DNA from: CADAWZ01 sp045114665
GTDB lineage: Bacteria; Vulcanimicrobiota; CADAWZ01
DNA: 38,793 nt
Assembly: GCA_045114665.1 (NCBI GenBank)
Contig: JBGUKW010000021.1
Coordinates: forward strand, 1-38,793
Direction of reading: 5' to 3'
Positions within the stretch are counted from its first letter, which is position 1. Each line of letters opens with the position of its first letter. The position numbers and the translations under genes are program-made. Positions 25,345 through 33,227 of this stretch are shown in pieces. The notes beneath the pieces were generated by a model. It saw only the letters and a list, made by a program, of their open reading frames with translations. It was not told where the DNA came from and ran no database searches.

Positions 25345-26505
25345 ATGGAGTATTTCCTGAGCGATAAAGAAAAAATAGTGGCAGAAACCGCAAGGGAATT
25401 TGCGGAAAAATATATAAGACCTGTAAGGGCTGAATTTGATGAAACTGGCGAATTTCCATGGGAAATTTTGAAGAAAATGGGACAAGCCGATTTATGTGGA
25501 ATCTATATTCCTGAAGAATATGGTGGACTTGGTTTAGGTGTTTTTGGATTGACACTTGCCGTTGAAGAAATGAGTAAAGTCTGCGGTGGAATTACACTTG
25601 CAATGGCAGCCACAGCACTTGGAACTTTTCCACTTCTTCTTTATGGCAACAAAGAACAAAAAGAAAAATACCTTCCAAAAATAGCTTCTGGAGACATGAT
25701 ATGTGCATTTGGTTTGACAGAAGCAAATGCAGGTTCTGATGCAGGAAGTATTGCAACAAGAGCAGATAAAGATGGTGATTACTATGTTTTGAACGGTACA
25801 AAAACCTGGATCACAAATGGTGGTGTTGCCGATCTATACACTGTCATTGCTGTAACAGATAAATCAAAAGGTGCAAGAGGTACAACTGCATTTTTAGTTG
25901 AAAAGGGGACTGAAGGCTTTAGTTTTGGAAGAAAAGAAAACAAGATGGGAATAAGGGCTTCTTCCACAACAGAATTAGTCTTTGAAAATTGCAGAGTTCA
26001 TAAAAGTCAGATCCTTTCAAGAGAAGGAATGGGCTTTATTGTTGCAATGAATACACTTTGCAATTCAAGACCTGGAGTTGCTGCACAAGCACTCGGAATT
26101 GCTGCTGGGGCATTGGACGAAGCATTAAAATTTTCTTTAGAGAGAAAGCAATTTGGAAGTCCTATTTCATCTTTCCAAGCAATACAACACATGCTGGCAG
26201 ATATGGCAATGGAAGTTGAAGCTGCAAGAGCTATTTTATATCAAACAGCAAGAACTATTGACTCTAAAAAGCAAAAGAATTTCTCAAAAGAATCTGCTAT
26301 GGCTAAAGCATTTTGTTCAGATGTAGCAATGAGAACAACTATAAATGCTGTTCAGATTTTCGGTGGAAGCGGTTATATGAAAGAATATCCTGCAGAAAAG
26401 ATGATGAGAGATGCAAAAATTACTCAGATTTATGAAGGTACTAATCAGATTTGCCGTAATGAAATAGCACTTCAACTTATTAAAGATGCTAAAGGCAAAA
26501 AATAG
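25345..26505 (+). CDS. Acyl-CoA dehydrogenase
   Basis: An FAD-dependent acyl-CoA dehydrogenase (about 386 aa) related to butyryl-CoA and caffeyl-CoA dehydrogenases. The N-terminal helical domain is residues 1-120; the middle beta domain carries CAFGLTEANAGSDAGS (flavin contact) and WITNGG; the C-terminal helical domain has ERKQFGSPIS and the catalytic Glu in YEGTNQICRNEIA. AGGAG precedes the ATG. It is followed by etfB and a ferredoxin-fused etfA, the arrangement of CarCDE in Acetobacterium and similar to Bcd-EtfAB of clostridia. In those systems reduction of an unsaturated acyl-CoA by NADH is coupled to ferredoxin reduction. The direction and acyl substrate here are inference. Confidence 0.92.
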   Translation: MEYFLSDKEKIVAETAREFAEKYIRPVRAEFDETGEFPWEILKKMGQADLCGIYIPEEYGGLGLGVFGLTLAVEEMSKVCGGITLAMAATALGTFPLLLYGNKEQKEKYLPKIASGDMICAFGLTEANAGSDAGSIATRADKDGDYYVLNGTKTWITNGGVADLYTVIAVTDKSKGARGTTAFLVEKGTEGFSFGRKENKMGIRASSTTELVFENCRVHKSQILSREGMGFIVAMNTLCNSRPGVAAQALGIAAGALDEALKFSLERKQFGSPISSFQAIQHMLADMAMEVEAARAILYQTARTIDSKKQKNFSKESAMAKAFCSDVAMRTTINAVQIFGGSGYMKEYPAEKMMRDAKITQIYEGTNQICRNEIALQLIKDAKGKK

Positions 26506-26563
26506 GCAGTTTGTTATTTTTATGTTTATAGAAGAAACTTTACAATTTTAAAAGGAAAAAAAT

Positions 26564-27358
26564 ATGAATATAGTTGTTTGTATAAAACAAGTTCCAGCAA
26601 GTACACATGTAAAAATGGATCCTGTTAAACATACTCTGATAAGAGATAAGGCTGGGGCAACAATAAATCCTTATGATTTGCATGCTTTGGAATCTGCTCT
26701 TCAGATCAGAGAAAATTATGGAGGTAAGGTTACTGCTGTAACAATGGGACCTCCACAAGCCTCAGAGGTCTTGAAAAAGGCTGTTGGCATGACTGTTGAT
26801 GATGGTATTTTAGTATGTGGAAGGGAATTTGCAGGAGCTGATACACTTGCCACATCATATACCCTTTCAAGTGCAATAAAGAAAGTTTGTTCTGCAGATT
26901 TGATAATATGTGGAAAAATTGCTATTGATGGAGATACTGCCCAAGTTGGTCCAGGCATGTCTAAATGGCTTGGAATGTCCCTAGTGTGTAATGTTGTTAA
27001 AATAGAAAAGATAGAAGATAAGAAAATCTTTGTAAGAAGAGCTGTTGAAGGTGGCATTGAGCTTGTTTCAGTCAACCTTCCTGCTGTTATTACTGTTGAT
27101 AAATCTATAAATATTCCAAGAATAGAGTCTATTAAGGGAAGATTTAGAGAATTGGAATTTGAGCCTAAAGTTGTAAATGCTGAAGAAATTGACTGTGATT
27201 TAACAAAAATAGGATTGAATGGTTCTCCTACATCTGTTGCTAAAGTTTTTGTACCTGAAAGACAAAAGGCAGAACATGAGTTAATCGAAGGCAAAAATGC
27301 TAATGAAAAGGCACAAAAAATTGCAGATTTTCTTTTTGAATCTAAGCTAATTATTTAG
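26564..27358 (+). CDS. etfB: Electron transfer flavoprotein beta subunit
   Basis: 264 aa, normal for EtfB. It begins NIVVCIKQVPAST and has TMGPPQASEVLKKAVGMTVDDG and CGKIAIDGDTAQVGPG, matching the nucleotide-binding region of EtfB proteins. In bifurcating Etfs this subunit holds the FAD that accepts a hydride from NADH; in non-bifurcating ones it holds AMP. AAAGGA lies about 8 bases before the ATG. It pairs with the downstream etfA and passes electrons to or from the acyl-CoA dehydrogenase encoded just before it. Confidence 0.94.
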   Translation: MNIVVCIKQVPASTHVKMDPVKHTLIRDKAGATINPYDLHALESALQIRENYGGKVTAVTMGPPQASEVLKKAVGMTVDDGILVCGREFAGADTLATSYTLSSAIKKVCSADLIICGKIAIDGDTAQVGPGMSKWLGMSLVCNVVKIEKIEDKKIFVRRAVEGGIELVSVNLPAVITVDKSINIPRIESIKGRFRELEFEPKVVNAEEIDCDLTKIGLNGSPTSVAKVFVPERQKAEHELIEGKNANEKAQKIADFLFESKLII

Positions 27359-27378
27359 TGTAGAGTGGAGGCAATTTT

Positions 27379-28578
27379 ATGTCGATAAGAGTTATAGAAG
27401 AAAAATGTGTTGGTTGTGGTCTTTGTGCGAGAGAGTGTCCACAAGGGGCAATAACTATTTCAAATAAAAAAGCTTCGATAGATAAATATAAATGCGTATT
27501 TTGTAAGATGTGCGTAAGCACTTGCAGATTAAATGCAATAGAGGTTTTTGGTAAAAAACAAGAAAATAAAAAGGATATATCCAATTATAAAGGTATAGCT
27601 GTATATGCAGAATATGTAAATGGAAAATTTAATCCTGTTGTTTTTGAACTTTTATCAAAGGCAAATGAATTAGCTAAGACAACTGGCGAAGAAGTTAAGG
27701 CTATTGTTATGGGATGTAGATTTGATGGAGAAAATTTATCTCTTCTCACAAAATATGCTGATGTTGTCTATTTAGTAGATAATCCATCTTTAAAATACTA
27801 CAGAGATGATGTTTATTCAGCTATAATGGCTTATATTTTAAAAACATACAAGCCTTCTGTTGTTCTTTCTGGTTCTACAGTAAGAGGTAGATCTTTTATG
27901 CCAAGAGTTGCAACAGAACTTGAAACAGGATTGACAGCCGATTGTATATCCCTTGAAATAAATGAAAAAGGTTGTTTAGTTCAGACAAGACCTGCTTTTG
28001 GTGGAGATTTGATGGCTTCAATTCTTTGCGAACATACAAGACCTCAAATGGCTACTGTTAGACAAGGTGTTTTTCCTGTAGATGATTCTATAAATAAAAA
28101 TGGAAAAGTCGAAAAAGTAGATGTTCCTAAAGAGTTGTTTAACTCAGAAATGGAAGTTTTGGAATTCCATCCTTGTTTTTGTAGTGAGGTAAATATTGCA
28201 GATTATGATATAGTTGTTGCAGGTGGTAGAGGTCTTAAAAATGAAAAGGGATTTGCACTTTTGAGACAACTTGCAGAATTGCTTGGTGGTTGTGTTGCTG
28301 GTTCAAGACCTGCCTGTGATGGTGGATTTATTCCACATTCAGCACAGATAGGGCAAACTGGAATGACAATAAAGCCTAAATTATATTTTGCTGTTGGTAT
28401 TTCAGGTGCAGTACAGCATATTTCAGGAGTTGAAGAGGCGGAATTGATTATTGCTGTAAATACCGATCCAAATGCTCCTATATTTGATATTGCTGACTAT
28501 GGAATTATTGCAGATGCTTTTGAATTTTTACCAGCTTTGATCGAAAAAATAAAAGACAAAAGATTTTCAAAAAAATAA
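27379..28578 (+). CDS. etfA: Electron transfer flavoprotein alpha subunit with N-terminal 2[4Fe-4S] ferredoxin domain
   Basis: 399 aa, longer than the usual 310-330 because of an N-terminal ferredoxin domain. Two cluster motifs are visible: CVGCGLCARECP (residues about 11-22) and CVFCKMCVSTC (about 41-51). The EtfA part begins near GIAVYAEYVNGKFNP, and its FAD-binding C-terminus has VAGGRGLKNEKGF, GSRPACDGGF and GQTGMTIKPKLYFAVGISGAVQHISG. The same fusion is known in CarE of the caffeyl-CoA reductase complex and in LctC of the bifurcating lactate dehydrogenase, where it is thought to connect to ferredoxin. GGAGG stands 8-9 bases before the ATG. With the preceding genes it forms a probable three-gene operon. 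Confidence 0.94.
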   Translation: MSIRVIEEKCVGCGLCARECPQGAITISNKKASIDKYKCVFCKMCVSTCRLNAIEVFGKKQENKKDISNYKGIAVYAEYVNGKFNPVVFELLSKANELAKTTGEEVKAIVMGCRFDGENLSLLTKYADVVYLVDNPSLKYYRDDVYSAIMAYILKTYKPSVVLSGSTVRGRSFMPRVATELETGLTADCISLEINEKGCLVQTRPAFGGDLMASILCEHTRPQMATVRQGVFPVDDSINKNGKVEKVDVPKELFNSEMEVLEFHPCFCSEVNIADYDIVVAGGRGLKNEKGFALLRQLAELLGGCVAGSRPACDGGFIPHSAQIGQTGMTIKPKLYFAVGISGAVQHISGVEEAELIIAVNTDPNAPIFDIADYGIIADAFEFLPALIEKIKDKRFSKK

Positions 28579-28593
28579 ATATAAATATTTAAA

Positions 28594-28732
28594 GGGGCTG
28601 TGAAAAAAGTAAATAGATGTCATTGCGAGGAAGCTTTGTGCGACCGTGGCAATCTCAACAACTTAATTTTATAAACTAACACAGCGAGTTAATTTACGAA
28701 AATTATATAAAAAATACTTTTTTCACAGAGCC
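28594..28732. mobile_element. MITE-like element with terminal inverted repeats and an internal REP core
   Basis: A 139-bp non-coding insert bounded by GGCTGTGAAAAAAGTA and its near reverse complement TACTTTTTTCACAGAGCC. At 28616-28665 it carries GTCATTGCGAGG and GGCAATCTC arms, the same palindromic core as 18893-18942 in opposite orientation. The ends match those of the two short hairpins in the RTX array. It has no coding capacity, so it would be non-autonomous. It lies between etfA and the next gene. Confidence 0.65.
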
Positions 28733-28744
28733 TAAAGCAATATT

Positions 28745-29272
28745 ATGAGAATATTTACTGGATTTTGTACAAATAATGAAACTAAGTCAAAAGTCAATGA
28801 ACATATTGATTTTTTGAAAGAAAAATCTGTATCCGGCAATTTTACACACTTTAACAACATACATCTCACATTGATTTTTTTAGGTGAAATAAATGATAAG
28901 CAATATAAATCACTTGTAAGAGCTGTTGAAAATGTGGAGTTTTCACCTTTTGAAATTCAATTTGACCGAATCGGGAAATTTGAAGCTAGGAGAGGGGAAA
29001 AAGGTGATTTATATTGGCTTGGAATTGACAATAAAAGCAAGGAACTCGATTTTATTTATAAGTCATTGAGAAATGAAATTATGGGAGAAAATCTTGCCTT
29101 TGACGGAAAGTCATATAAGCCACATATAACACTTGGCAGACAGATAGTTCTAAGAGATTTAGAAGAAGATGTTTGTAAAAAAATAACTCCTATCAATTTT
29201 AAGATAGAGAAAATAAACATTATAAGATCAGATAGAATGCCTAATGGTGTTCGATATACAAAGTTAATGTAA
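28745..29272 (+). CDS. thpR: RNA 2',3'-cyclic phosphodiesterase (2'-5' RNA ligase family)
   Basis: 175 aa, typical of the ThpR/LigT branch of the 2H phosphoesterase superfamily. Both catalytic HxT motifs are present: HLTLIFLG near residue 40 and HITLGR near residue 127, with the usual spacing of about 85 residues. It probably opens 2',3'-cyclic phosphates at RNA ends; ligase activity is seen in vitro for relatives. The ATG lies 12 bases after the MITE-like element and has no good Shine-Dalgarno, so the insertion may have displaced the original promoter or ribosome site. Confidence 0.88.
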   Translation: MRIFTGFCTNNETKSKVNEHIDFLKEKSVSGNFTHFNNIHLTLIFLGEINDKQYKSLVRAVENVEFSPFEIQFDRIGKFEARRGEKGDLYWLGIDNKSKELDFIYKSLRNEIMGENLAFDGKSYKPHITLGRQIVLRDLEEDVCKKITPINFKIEKINIIRSDRMPNGVRYTKLM

Positions 29273-29323
29273 AAGATTTATGCTATCCTAAATTTTAGGG
29301 AGAGAAAATATAGGGAGGATTTT

Positions 29324-29611
29324 ATGAAAACAAGATTTTTAGAGCTTCATAGTATGGGAGAGCTTATTCTCGTAAATGCAGATGATATAAGGCTTGTTGA
29401 ACCTTATGATCCAAATAATTTTGAATCAAATGAAGAAGATGAAGAATTAGACGAAGAATTAGACGAAGAAGAAGATTTAGAAGAAGATGAAGAAGAAGAT
29501 GATGATGAAGAGGAAGATAATGGATATGAATCTGTTATTTCTTATAAGAGCATAAGCGATTACACATTGGTTGATGAGACTGTTGAAGAAATTTTGGATA
29601 TGCTCGAATAA
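29324..29611 (+). CDS. FlbD-like small protein with an acidic insertion
   Basis: 95 aa. The N-terminus (FLELHSMGELILVNADDIRLVEP) and C-terminus (ISDYTLVDETVEEILDML) together look like the small beta-barrel-plus-helix fold of FlbD-type proteins (Leu/His/Gly, VNAD-I, V-ETV-EI). Between them, at about residues 36-66, lies an almost pure Glu/Asp stretch with a few Leu. This split is my inference from pattern only. GGGAGG precedes the ATG by about 6 bases. No flagellar gene is nearby, so a flagellar role is not claimed. It ends at a strong terminator. Confidence 0.65.
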   Translation: MKTRFLELHSMGELILVNADDIRLVEPYDPNNFESNEEDEELDEELDEEEDLEEDEEEDDDEEEDNGYESVISYKSISDYTLVDETVEEILDMLE

Positions 29612-29628
29612 TTTTTAGGTTATAGTAC

Positions 29629-29670
29629 AAAAAAGTGGTTGATTCATAAAAAGAACCAACCACTTTTTTT
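29629..29670 (+). terminator. Intrinsic terminator after the FlbD-like gene
   Basis: AAAAAAGTGGTTG pairs with CAACCACTTTTTTT across a 15-base loop and ends in a T run. Confidence 0.85.
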
Positions 29671-29853
29671 GTGAATTTGTTCATAAATTTTCAATATTTT
29701 TTTTATATTTATGCCTTGATTTTCTTTAATCTTGTGGTTATATATAAAAATATAAATTAATTTTGTTTTTAAATGTTAAGGGTATCATAATTTTAATTTC
29801 ATTTTTGACACTTGCAGAGATACCAAATTAGAATTTAGAAAAAATCCGTTATA

Positions 29854-29966
29854 TTTATTTTAAAAATCCTCAATAGGATTCTAATCATCAAAATTATCAA
29901 GTAGTATTAAGTTTTAATTCATCAAGTTTTATTTTAAAAATCCTCGTTTGGATTCAATTATCAAAT
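29854..29966. repeat. Pair of direct repeats, 74-bp period, each with a small hairpin
   Basis: TTTATTTTAAAAATCCTC occurs exactly at 29854-29871 and 29928-29945. Each copy continues into a small palindrome (AATCCT/AGGATT in the first, AATCC/GGATT in the second) and an AT-rich ATCAAA tail. The copies are separated by about 44 bases. They look superficially like a CRISPR repeat pair, but only two degenerate units exist. Confidence 0.55.
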
Positions 29967-30038
29967 TTTTTTATTTAAATATTTATCTTTTTCTTGCCTT
30001 TTGTGCAAGAATATATCTTAAAAAAGGAGGTATAGTTA

Positions 30039-30067
30039 CTGTTTTCTGTCTTTATGGCAGATAACAG
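30039..30067 (+). other. Stem-loop of unknown role
   Basis: CTGTTTTCTGTC pairs with GGCAGATAACAG through one mismatch, followed after AAC by TTTTTG. It may be a weak terminator or part of a leader for the following two-gene unit. Confidence 0.4.
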
Positions 30068-30155
30068 AACTTTTTGCAAGGTAGATGTTTAATTTTCTAT
30101 TTCGATTTTGTTATTTGCTTAGAGAATGGAAAATAAGTAACTTAGTAAATTCGAC

Positions 30156-30695
30156 ATGAGCAAATTTTATTATACTGAATCTTGGTATTTCCCAAGTGAG
30201 AATAAAGTTTTACAGGAAAAAATACCTGTATATATGCCAACTATAGGCGAAGAAGAATGTTTTTTAGAGAATATTTGTTGTGCTAATTATGAGAAATTAC
30301 CTTGTAATCTATATATAGCTCAACGGGGTAATCATGGTAATGGTCTTCCTCGATTTAAATTTCAACTGGATGATGATACTAAATTTAAAGAAGATTATTC
30401 TTTTTCTATGACAGTTAGTGATAATCCTAAAATAATCGGTGGAAAGAACAAAGGAAAGAGAAAATTTCTTATACCTGGTATAGATAAAATGGGCAAGTTA
30501 GCCAAAGAAGATATTATTTTTTTAGTAGCATTTGCAAGAAATGAAAAAAATAAAAAAGTATTTAATGACTTGCTACATGGTAATAAATATACCAGTCTTC
30601 CAGATGCAGAAAAAGATTTAAGAATTGATGAGATAACGCAAAGTGAATTAGACGAAGCGGAGAAAATAATAAACAATCAAATATTGATAAAATAA
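30156..30695 (+). CDS. Uncharacterised protein, first of a related pair
   Basis: 179 aa, no signal peptide or membrane segment, family not recognised. The middle and C-terminal parts (LYIAQRGNHGNGLPRFKFQ, then TVSDNPKI and KEDIIFLVAFARNEKN) line up by eye with the C-terminal part of the next gene (IFITQEINGKSHMPIMKFA, TIDSDDPMI, TEDLDYIRRFVSKNYR), suggesting a shared beta-alpha domain of about 90 residues with the order basic strand, acidic strand, helix. The ATG lacks a strong Shine-Dalgarno. It lies 19 bases before the second gene, so the two are likely co-transcribed. Function unknown. Confidence 0.7.
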   Translation: MSKFYYTESWYFPSENKVLQEKIPVYMPTIGEEECFLENICCANYEKLPCNLYIAQRGNHGNGLPRFKFQLDDDTKFKEDYSFSMTVSDNPKIIGGKNKGKRKFLIPGIDKMGKLAKEDIIFLVAFARNEKNKKVFNDLLHGNKYTSLPDAEKDLRIDEITQSELDEAEKIINNQILIK

Positions 30696-30714
30696 AAAAT
30701 TGAGGTATTAAGCA

Positions 30715-31401
30715 ATGAAACGACAAGTATTTTATCCTTATAAAGATAAAAAAACAACATTTACTGAAAATTATAACAAGTTTGAAAATAAGAATCAATT
30801 TATAAATTTTATAACTTTTATTGAAGAAGATTTTATTGATAATAATGACAGTTATGAAGATGATAGTAAATTTAAAAAATTTAATGATAAAAGTCTATTA
30901 GAAGAATTAGAAATTAACGATAAAGATTATGGTTATGCTATAGTTTATGATATTTACGAAGAAAATGAGCAGATGGATGAAGATGATTTTGAAATAACAC
31001 AAGAAGATATAGATTGGAATAATAATGAATTGCCAAAACTATTGGAACGAATGGAAAAAAGAGAAAAAGAATTTGCAGGTAGAATTAAATATAGAACTCG
31101 TATTAAAGAATTGCCAGTAAGTATTTTTATAACACAGGAAATAAATGGAAAAAGTCATATGCCTATAATGAAGTTTGCAACGAAGAAAGATTTATCTGAA
31201 GATAAAATTAGTGTACATATGCCTGAAGTTACTATTGATTCTGACGATCCAATGATAAGAGGCAGTATTGGAAGTTTAAAAACAGAAGATTTGGATTATA
31301 TTAGAAGATTTGTAAGTAAAAATTATCGTATTTTGTTACAATATTGGGTTAATCATTATGATGAAGAGCAAGTTCTGCAAAGACTCGATTTTGATGTCTA
31401 A
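30715..31401 (+). CDS. Uncharacterised protein, second of a related pair
   Basis: 228 aa, cytosolic by appearance. Residues 1-125 are strongly acidic and Asn-rich (EEDFIDNNDSYEDD, ENEQMDEDDFEI); residues about 130-228 are the domain that resembles the C-terminal part of the upstream gene, ending with LKTEDLDYIRRFVSKNYRI and LLQYWVNHYDEEQ. The ATG follows TTGAGG by about 10 bases. The pair is bounded by a repeat-rich intergenic region and a terminator, which would suit a small accessory cassette. No toxin-antitoxin family was recognised, so none is claimed. Confidence 0.75.
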   Translation: MKRQVFYPYKDKKTTFTENYNKFENKNQFINFITFIEEDFIDNNDSYEDDSKFKKFNDKSLLEELEINDKDYGYAIVYDIYEENEQMDEDDFEITQEDIDWNNNELPKLLERMEKREKEFAGRIKYRTRIKELPVSIFITQEINGKSHMPIMKFATKKDLSEDKISVHMPEVTIDSDDPMIRGSIGSLKTEDLDYIRRFVSKNYRILLQYWVNHYDEEQVLQRLDFDV

Positions 31402-31415
31402 TCAACTATAACTAA

Positions 31416-31455
31416 AAATTCCCTTCTCTATTCACTATAGGGAAGGGAATTTTTG
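31416..31455. terminator. Bidirectional terminator between convergent genes
   Basis: AAAAATTCCCTTC pairs with GAAGGGAATTTTT around a short loop; it serves the plus-strand gene pair and the minus-strand coiled-coil gene. Confidence 0.88.
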
Positions 31456-31468
31456 TTTCTCTACTATT

Positions 31469-31942
31469 TTACTCTTTTGAAGATTGGATTGCGTCCATTG
31501 TCAGATCTTTAAATATATTCACCCAAGTGTTAATAACATTTTCGTTATTGGCTTTTTGCATTGCATCAAGTTCTTGTTGTGAATTGCTATTTTTGATTTG
31601 TGCCTGTATCTTTCCTATCTTCTGTGTAAGTCTAAGAAATTCACTTTTTAATGCAGTATTTTGAGCTGTATCAACAATTTTTTTCATAAGTTCTGCTTGC
31701 TCTTTTGCAAGTTTGTCCATTTTATCCTGCATTTGAGCAAGCATTGCCATATTTCTTGAAAGGCTCATACTTCTTCCAGTTGATTCCATATCTTGACTTA
31801 CAGCAACAAGTCTTTTTAATACTTCTTTTAGGTTTGCTTTTGATAGAGGACCAGGAGGTGTTTTAACTGGAGCAGAAGCTCCTATCGGGATACTGAATAC
31901 ACCTGCTGGCGGTTGATTGAAGTGTCCACTGAAATTGTTCAT
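31469..31942 (-). CDS. Coiled-coil protein of unknown function
   Basis: 157 aa. Residues 1-35 are Pro/Gly/Ala-rich and disordered-looking (NQPPAGVFSIPIG, PVKTPPGPL). Residues about 38-125 are a long amphipathic helix rich in Met, Gln and Lys (MAMLAQMQDKMDKLAKEQAE), followed by a second helical stretch. No signal peptide, membrane segment or enzyme motif. It starts 20 bases after the kbl stop on the same strand and should be co-transcribed with it, ending at the shared terminator. The linkage to threonine catabolism may be accidental. Confidence 0.7.
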   Translation of the reverse strand: MNNFSGHFNQPPAGVFSIPIGASAPVKTPPGPLSKANLKEVLKRLVAVSQDMESTGRSMSLSRNMAMLAQMQDKMDKLAKEQAELMKKIVDTAQNTALKSEFLRLTQKIGKIQAQIKNSNSQQELDAMQKANNENVINTWVNIFKDLTMDAIQSSKE

Positions 31943-31962
31943 GTTTCTGCCTTTCGGATTAG

Positions 31963-33135
31963 TTATTTGATTATGTTTAATTCTTTTCCAGTTTCTTCAA
32001 AAATTTTTAATGCAAAATCGAGATCTTCTATTGAGTGAGAACTGCTTATCATAACTCTGATTCTTGCTTTACCTCTTGGAACTGTAGGGAATCCTATTGA
32101 CATTGCAAATATTCCTTTTTCAAAGAGTTTCTTTGAAAATTCCTGAGCTACATGTGCTTCTCCTAACATTACAGGAGTAATTGGAGTTTCAGAAATGCCA
32201 GTGTCAAAGCCTAATTTTTTCATTCCTGCTTTGAAGTGGTTTGTGTTTTCCCAAAGTTTCTTTACTCTTTCGTCTGATTCAGTCATTATGTTTATTGCTT
32301 CTATTGAAGCACCTGCATCTGCAGGTGTTACAGCTGATGAGAATAGAAATGGTCTTGCTTTTTGTTTCAAGAAATCGATTACTTTTTGTTTACCTGAAAC
32401 AAATCCACCGACGATTCCGAATGCTTTTGAAAGTGTGCCAACTTCAAAATCGATTCTACCATGTACTCCCAAATGATGTGCAATGCCTCTTCCATGATCT
32501 CCCAAAACACCTTCACCATGTGCGTCATCAACCATTGTCATTGCACCATATTTTTCGGCTAAATCACAAATTTCTTTTAATGGAGCTATGTCTCCATCCA
32601 TTGAAAATACACCGTCTGTGATTATGAGCTTATTTTTTACATCTTTTGCTTCTTTTAGTTTTTCTTCGAGGCTTTCAGGATCGTTATGTTTATAGATAAA
32701 TCTTTGAGCTTTTGAAAGTCTTACACCATCAATGATTGAAGCATGATTTAGTTCGTCTGTAAATACTGCATCTTCTTTTGAAGATACTATTGAAGGAATT
32801 ACAGCTTGGTTTGCTACAAATCCTGATTGCAGTGAAAGAGTTGCTTCTGTCTGTTTGAATTCGGAGATCTTTTTTTCTAATTCAATATGAAATGACATTG
32901 TGCCTGCGATACTTCTTACTGCACCTGGACCTGCACCATACATATCCATATATCTTTTTGCACCATCAACTAATCTCTTTTCGCCTGCCAATCCCAAATA
33001 GTTATTTGAACAGAGATTTAGAACTTTTTTGCCGTCAACTACAATCCATGCACCTTGTGGGCTTTCTATTGTTCTTATGTTGTTGTAAAGTCCAACTTCT
33101 TTAAGGCGTTTTATTTCTTCATCAATAAAATTCAT
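31963..33135 (-). CDS. kbl: Glycine C-acetyltransferase (2-amino-3-ketobutyrate CoA ligase)
   Basis: A PLP enzyme of the alpha-oxoamine synthase family, 390 aa, that converts 2-amino-3-oxobutyrate and CoA to glycine and acetyl-CoA. Seen: the substrate segment LCSNNYLGLAG, the DDAHGEGVLGDHGRGIAHH stretch, and the PLP lysine in GTLSKAFGIVGGFVSG near residue 240. Relatives BioF, HemA and Spt share the fold, but the neighbouring tdh makes Kbl the right call. The GAGGAGG ribosome site is strong. Downstream of tdh with a 303-bp gap that holds an inverted-repeat element. Confidence 0.93.
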   Translation of the reverse strand: MNFIDEEIKRLKEVGLYNNIRTIESPQGAWIVVDGKKVLNLCSNNYLGLAGEKRLVDGAKRYMDMYGAGPGAVRSIAGTMSFHIELEKKISEFKQTEATLSLQSGFVANQAVIPSIVSSKEDAVFTDELNHASIIDGVRLSKAQRFIYKHNDPESLEEKLKEAKDVKNKLIITDGVFSMDGDIAPLKEICDLAEKYGAMTMVDDAHGEGVLGDHGRGIAHHLGVHGRIDFEVGTLSKAFGIVGGFVSGKQKVIDFLKQKARPFLFSSAVTPADAGASIEAINIMTESDERVKKLWENTNHFKAGMKKLGFDTGISETPITPVMLGEAHVAQEFSKKLFEKGIFAMSIGFPTVPRGKARIRVMISSSHSIEDLDFALKIFEETGKELNIIK

Positions 33136-33227
33136 TTAAAAAGACCTCCTCTTTCGTTATTATTTTTTGAAAATTTTTAAATTCACTTAACTTTCTAGAG
33201 CTTGTTTGTAAATTAAATTATCCAATA

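Larger units (their letters stand above)
29612..30155. other. Gene-poor stretch with terminator, direct repeats and hairpins
   Basis: No gene is supported. It contains the terminator 29629-29670, two copies of a 30-base hairpin-bearing direct repeat (29854 and 29928) and a stem-loop at 30039-30067 preceded by a strong AAAAAAGGAGG at 30020-30030 that has no start codon at proper distance. The next open frame begins at 30156 without a clear ribosome site. Confidence 0.5.

Noticed and set aside
29854..29966. Possible CRISPR array
   Set aside because: Only two degenerate units, a 44-base gap with its own repeats, and no cas gene in the window.
30054..30092. Twelve-codon frame (MADNRTFCKVDV) within the stem-loop region
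   Set aside because: The strong AAGGAGG lies about 25 bases upstream, too far for normal initiation, and there is no other support.
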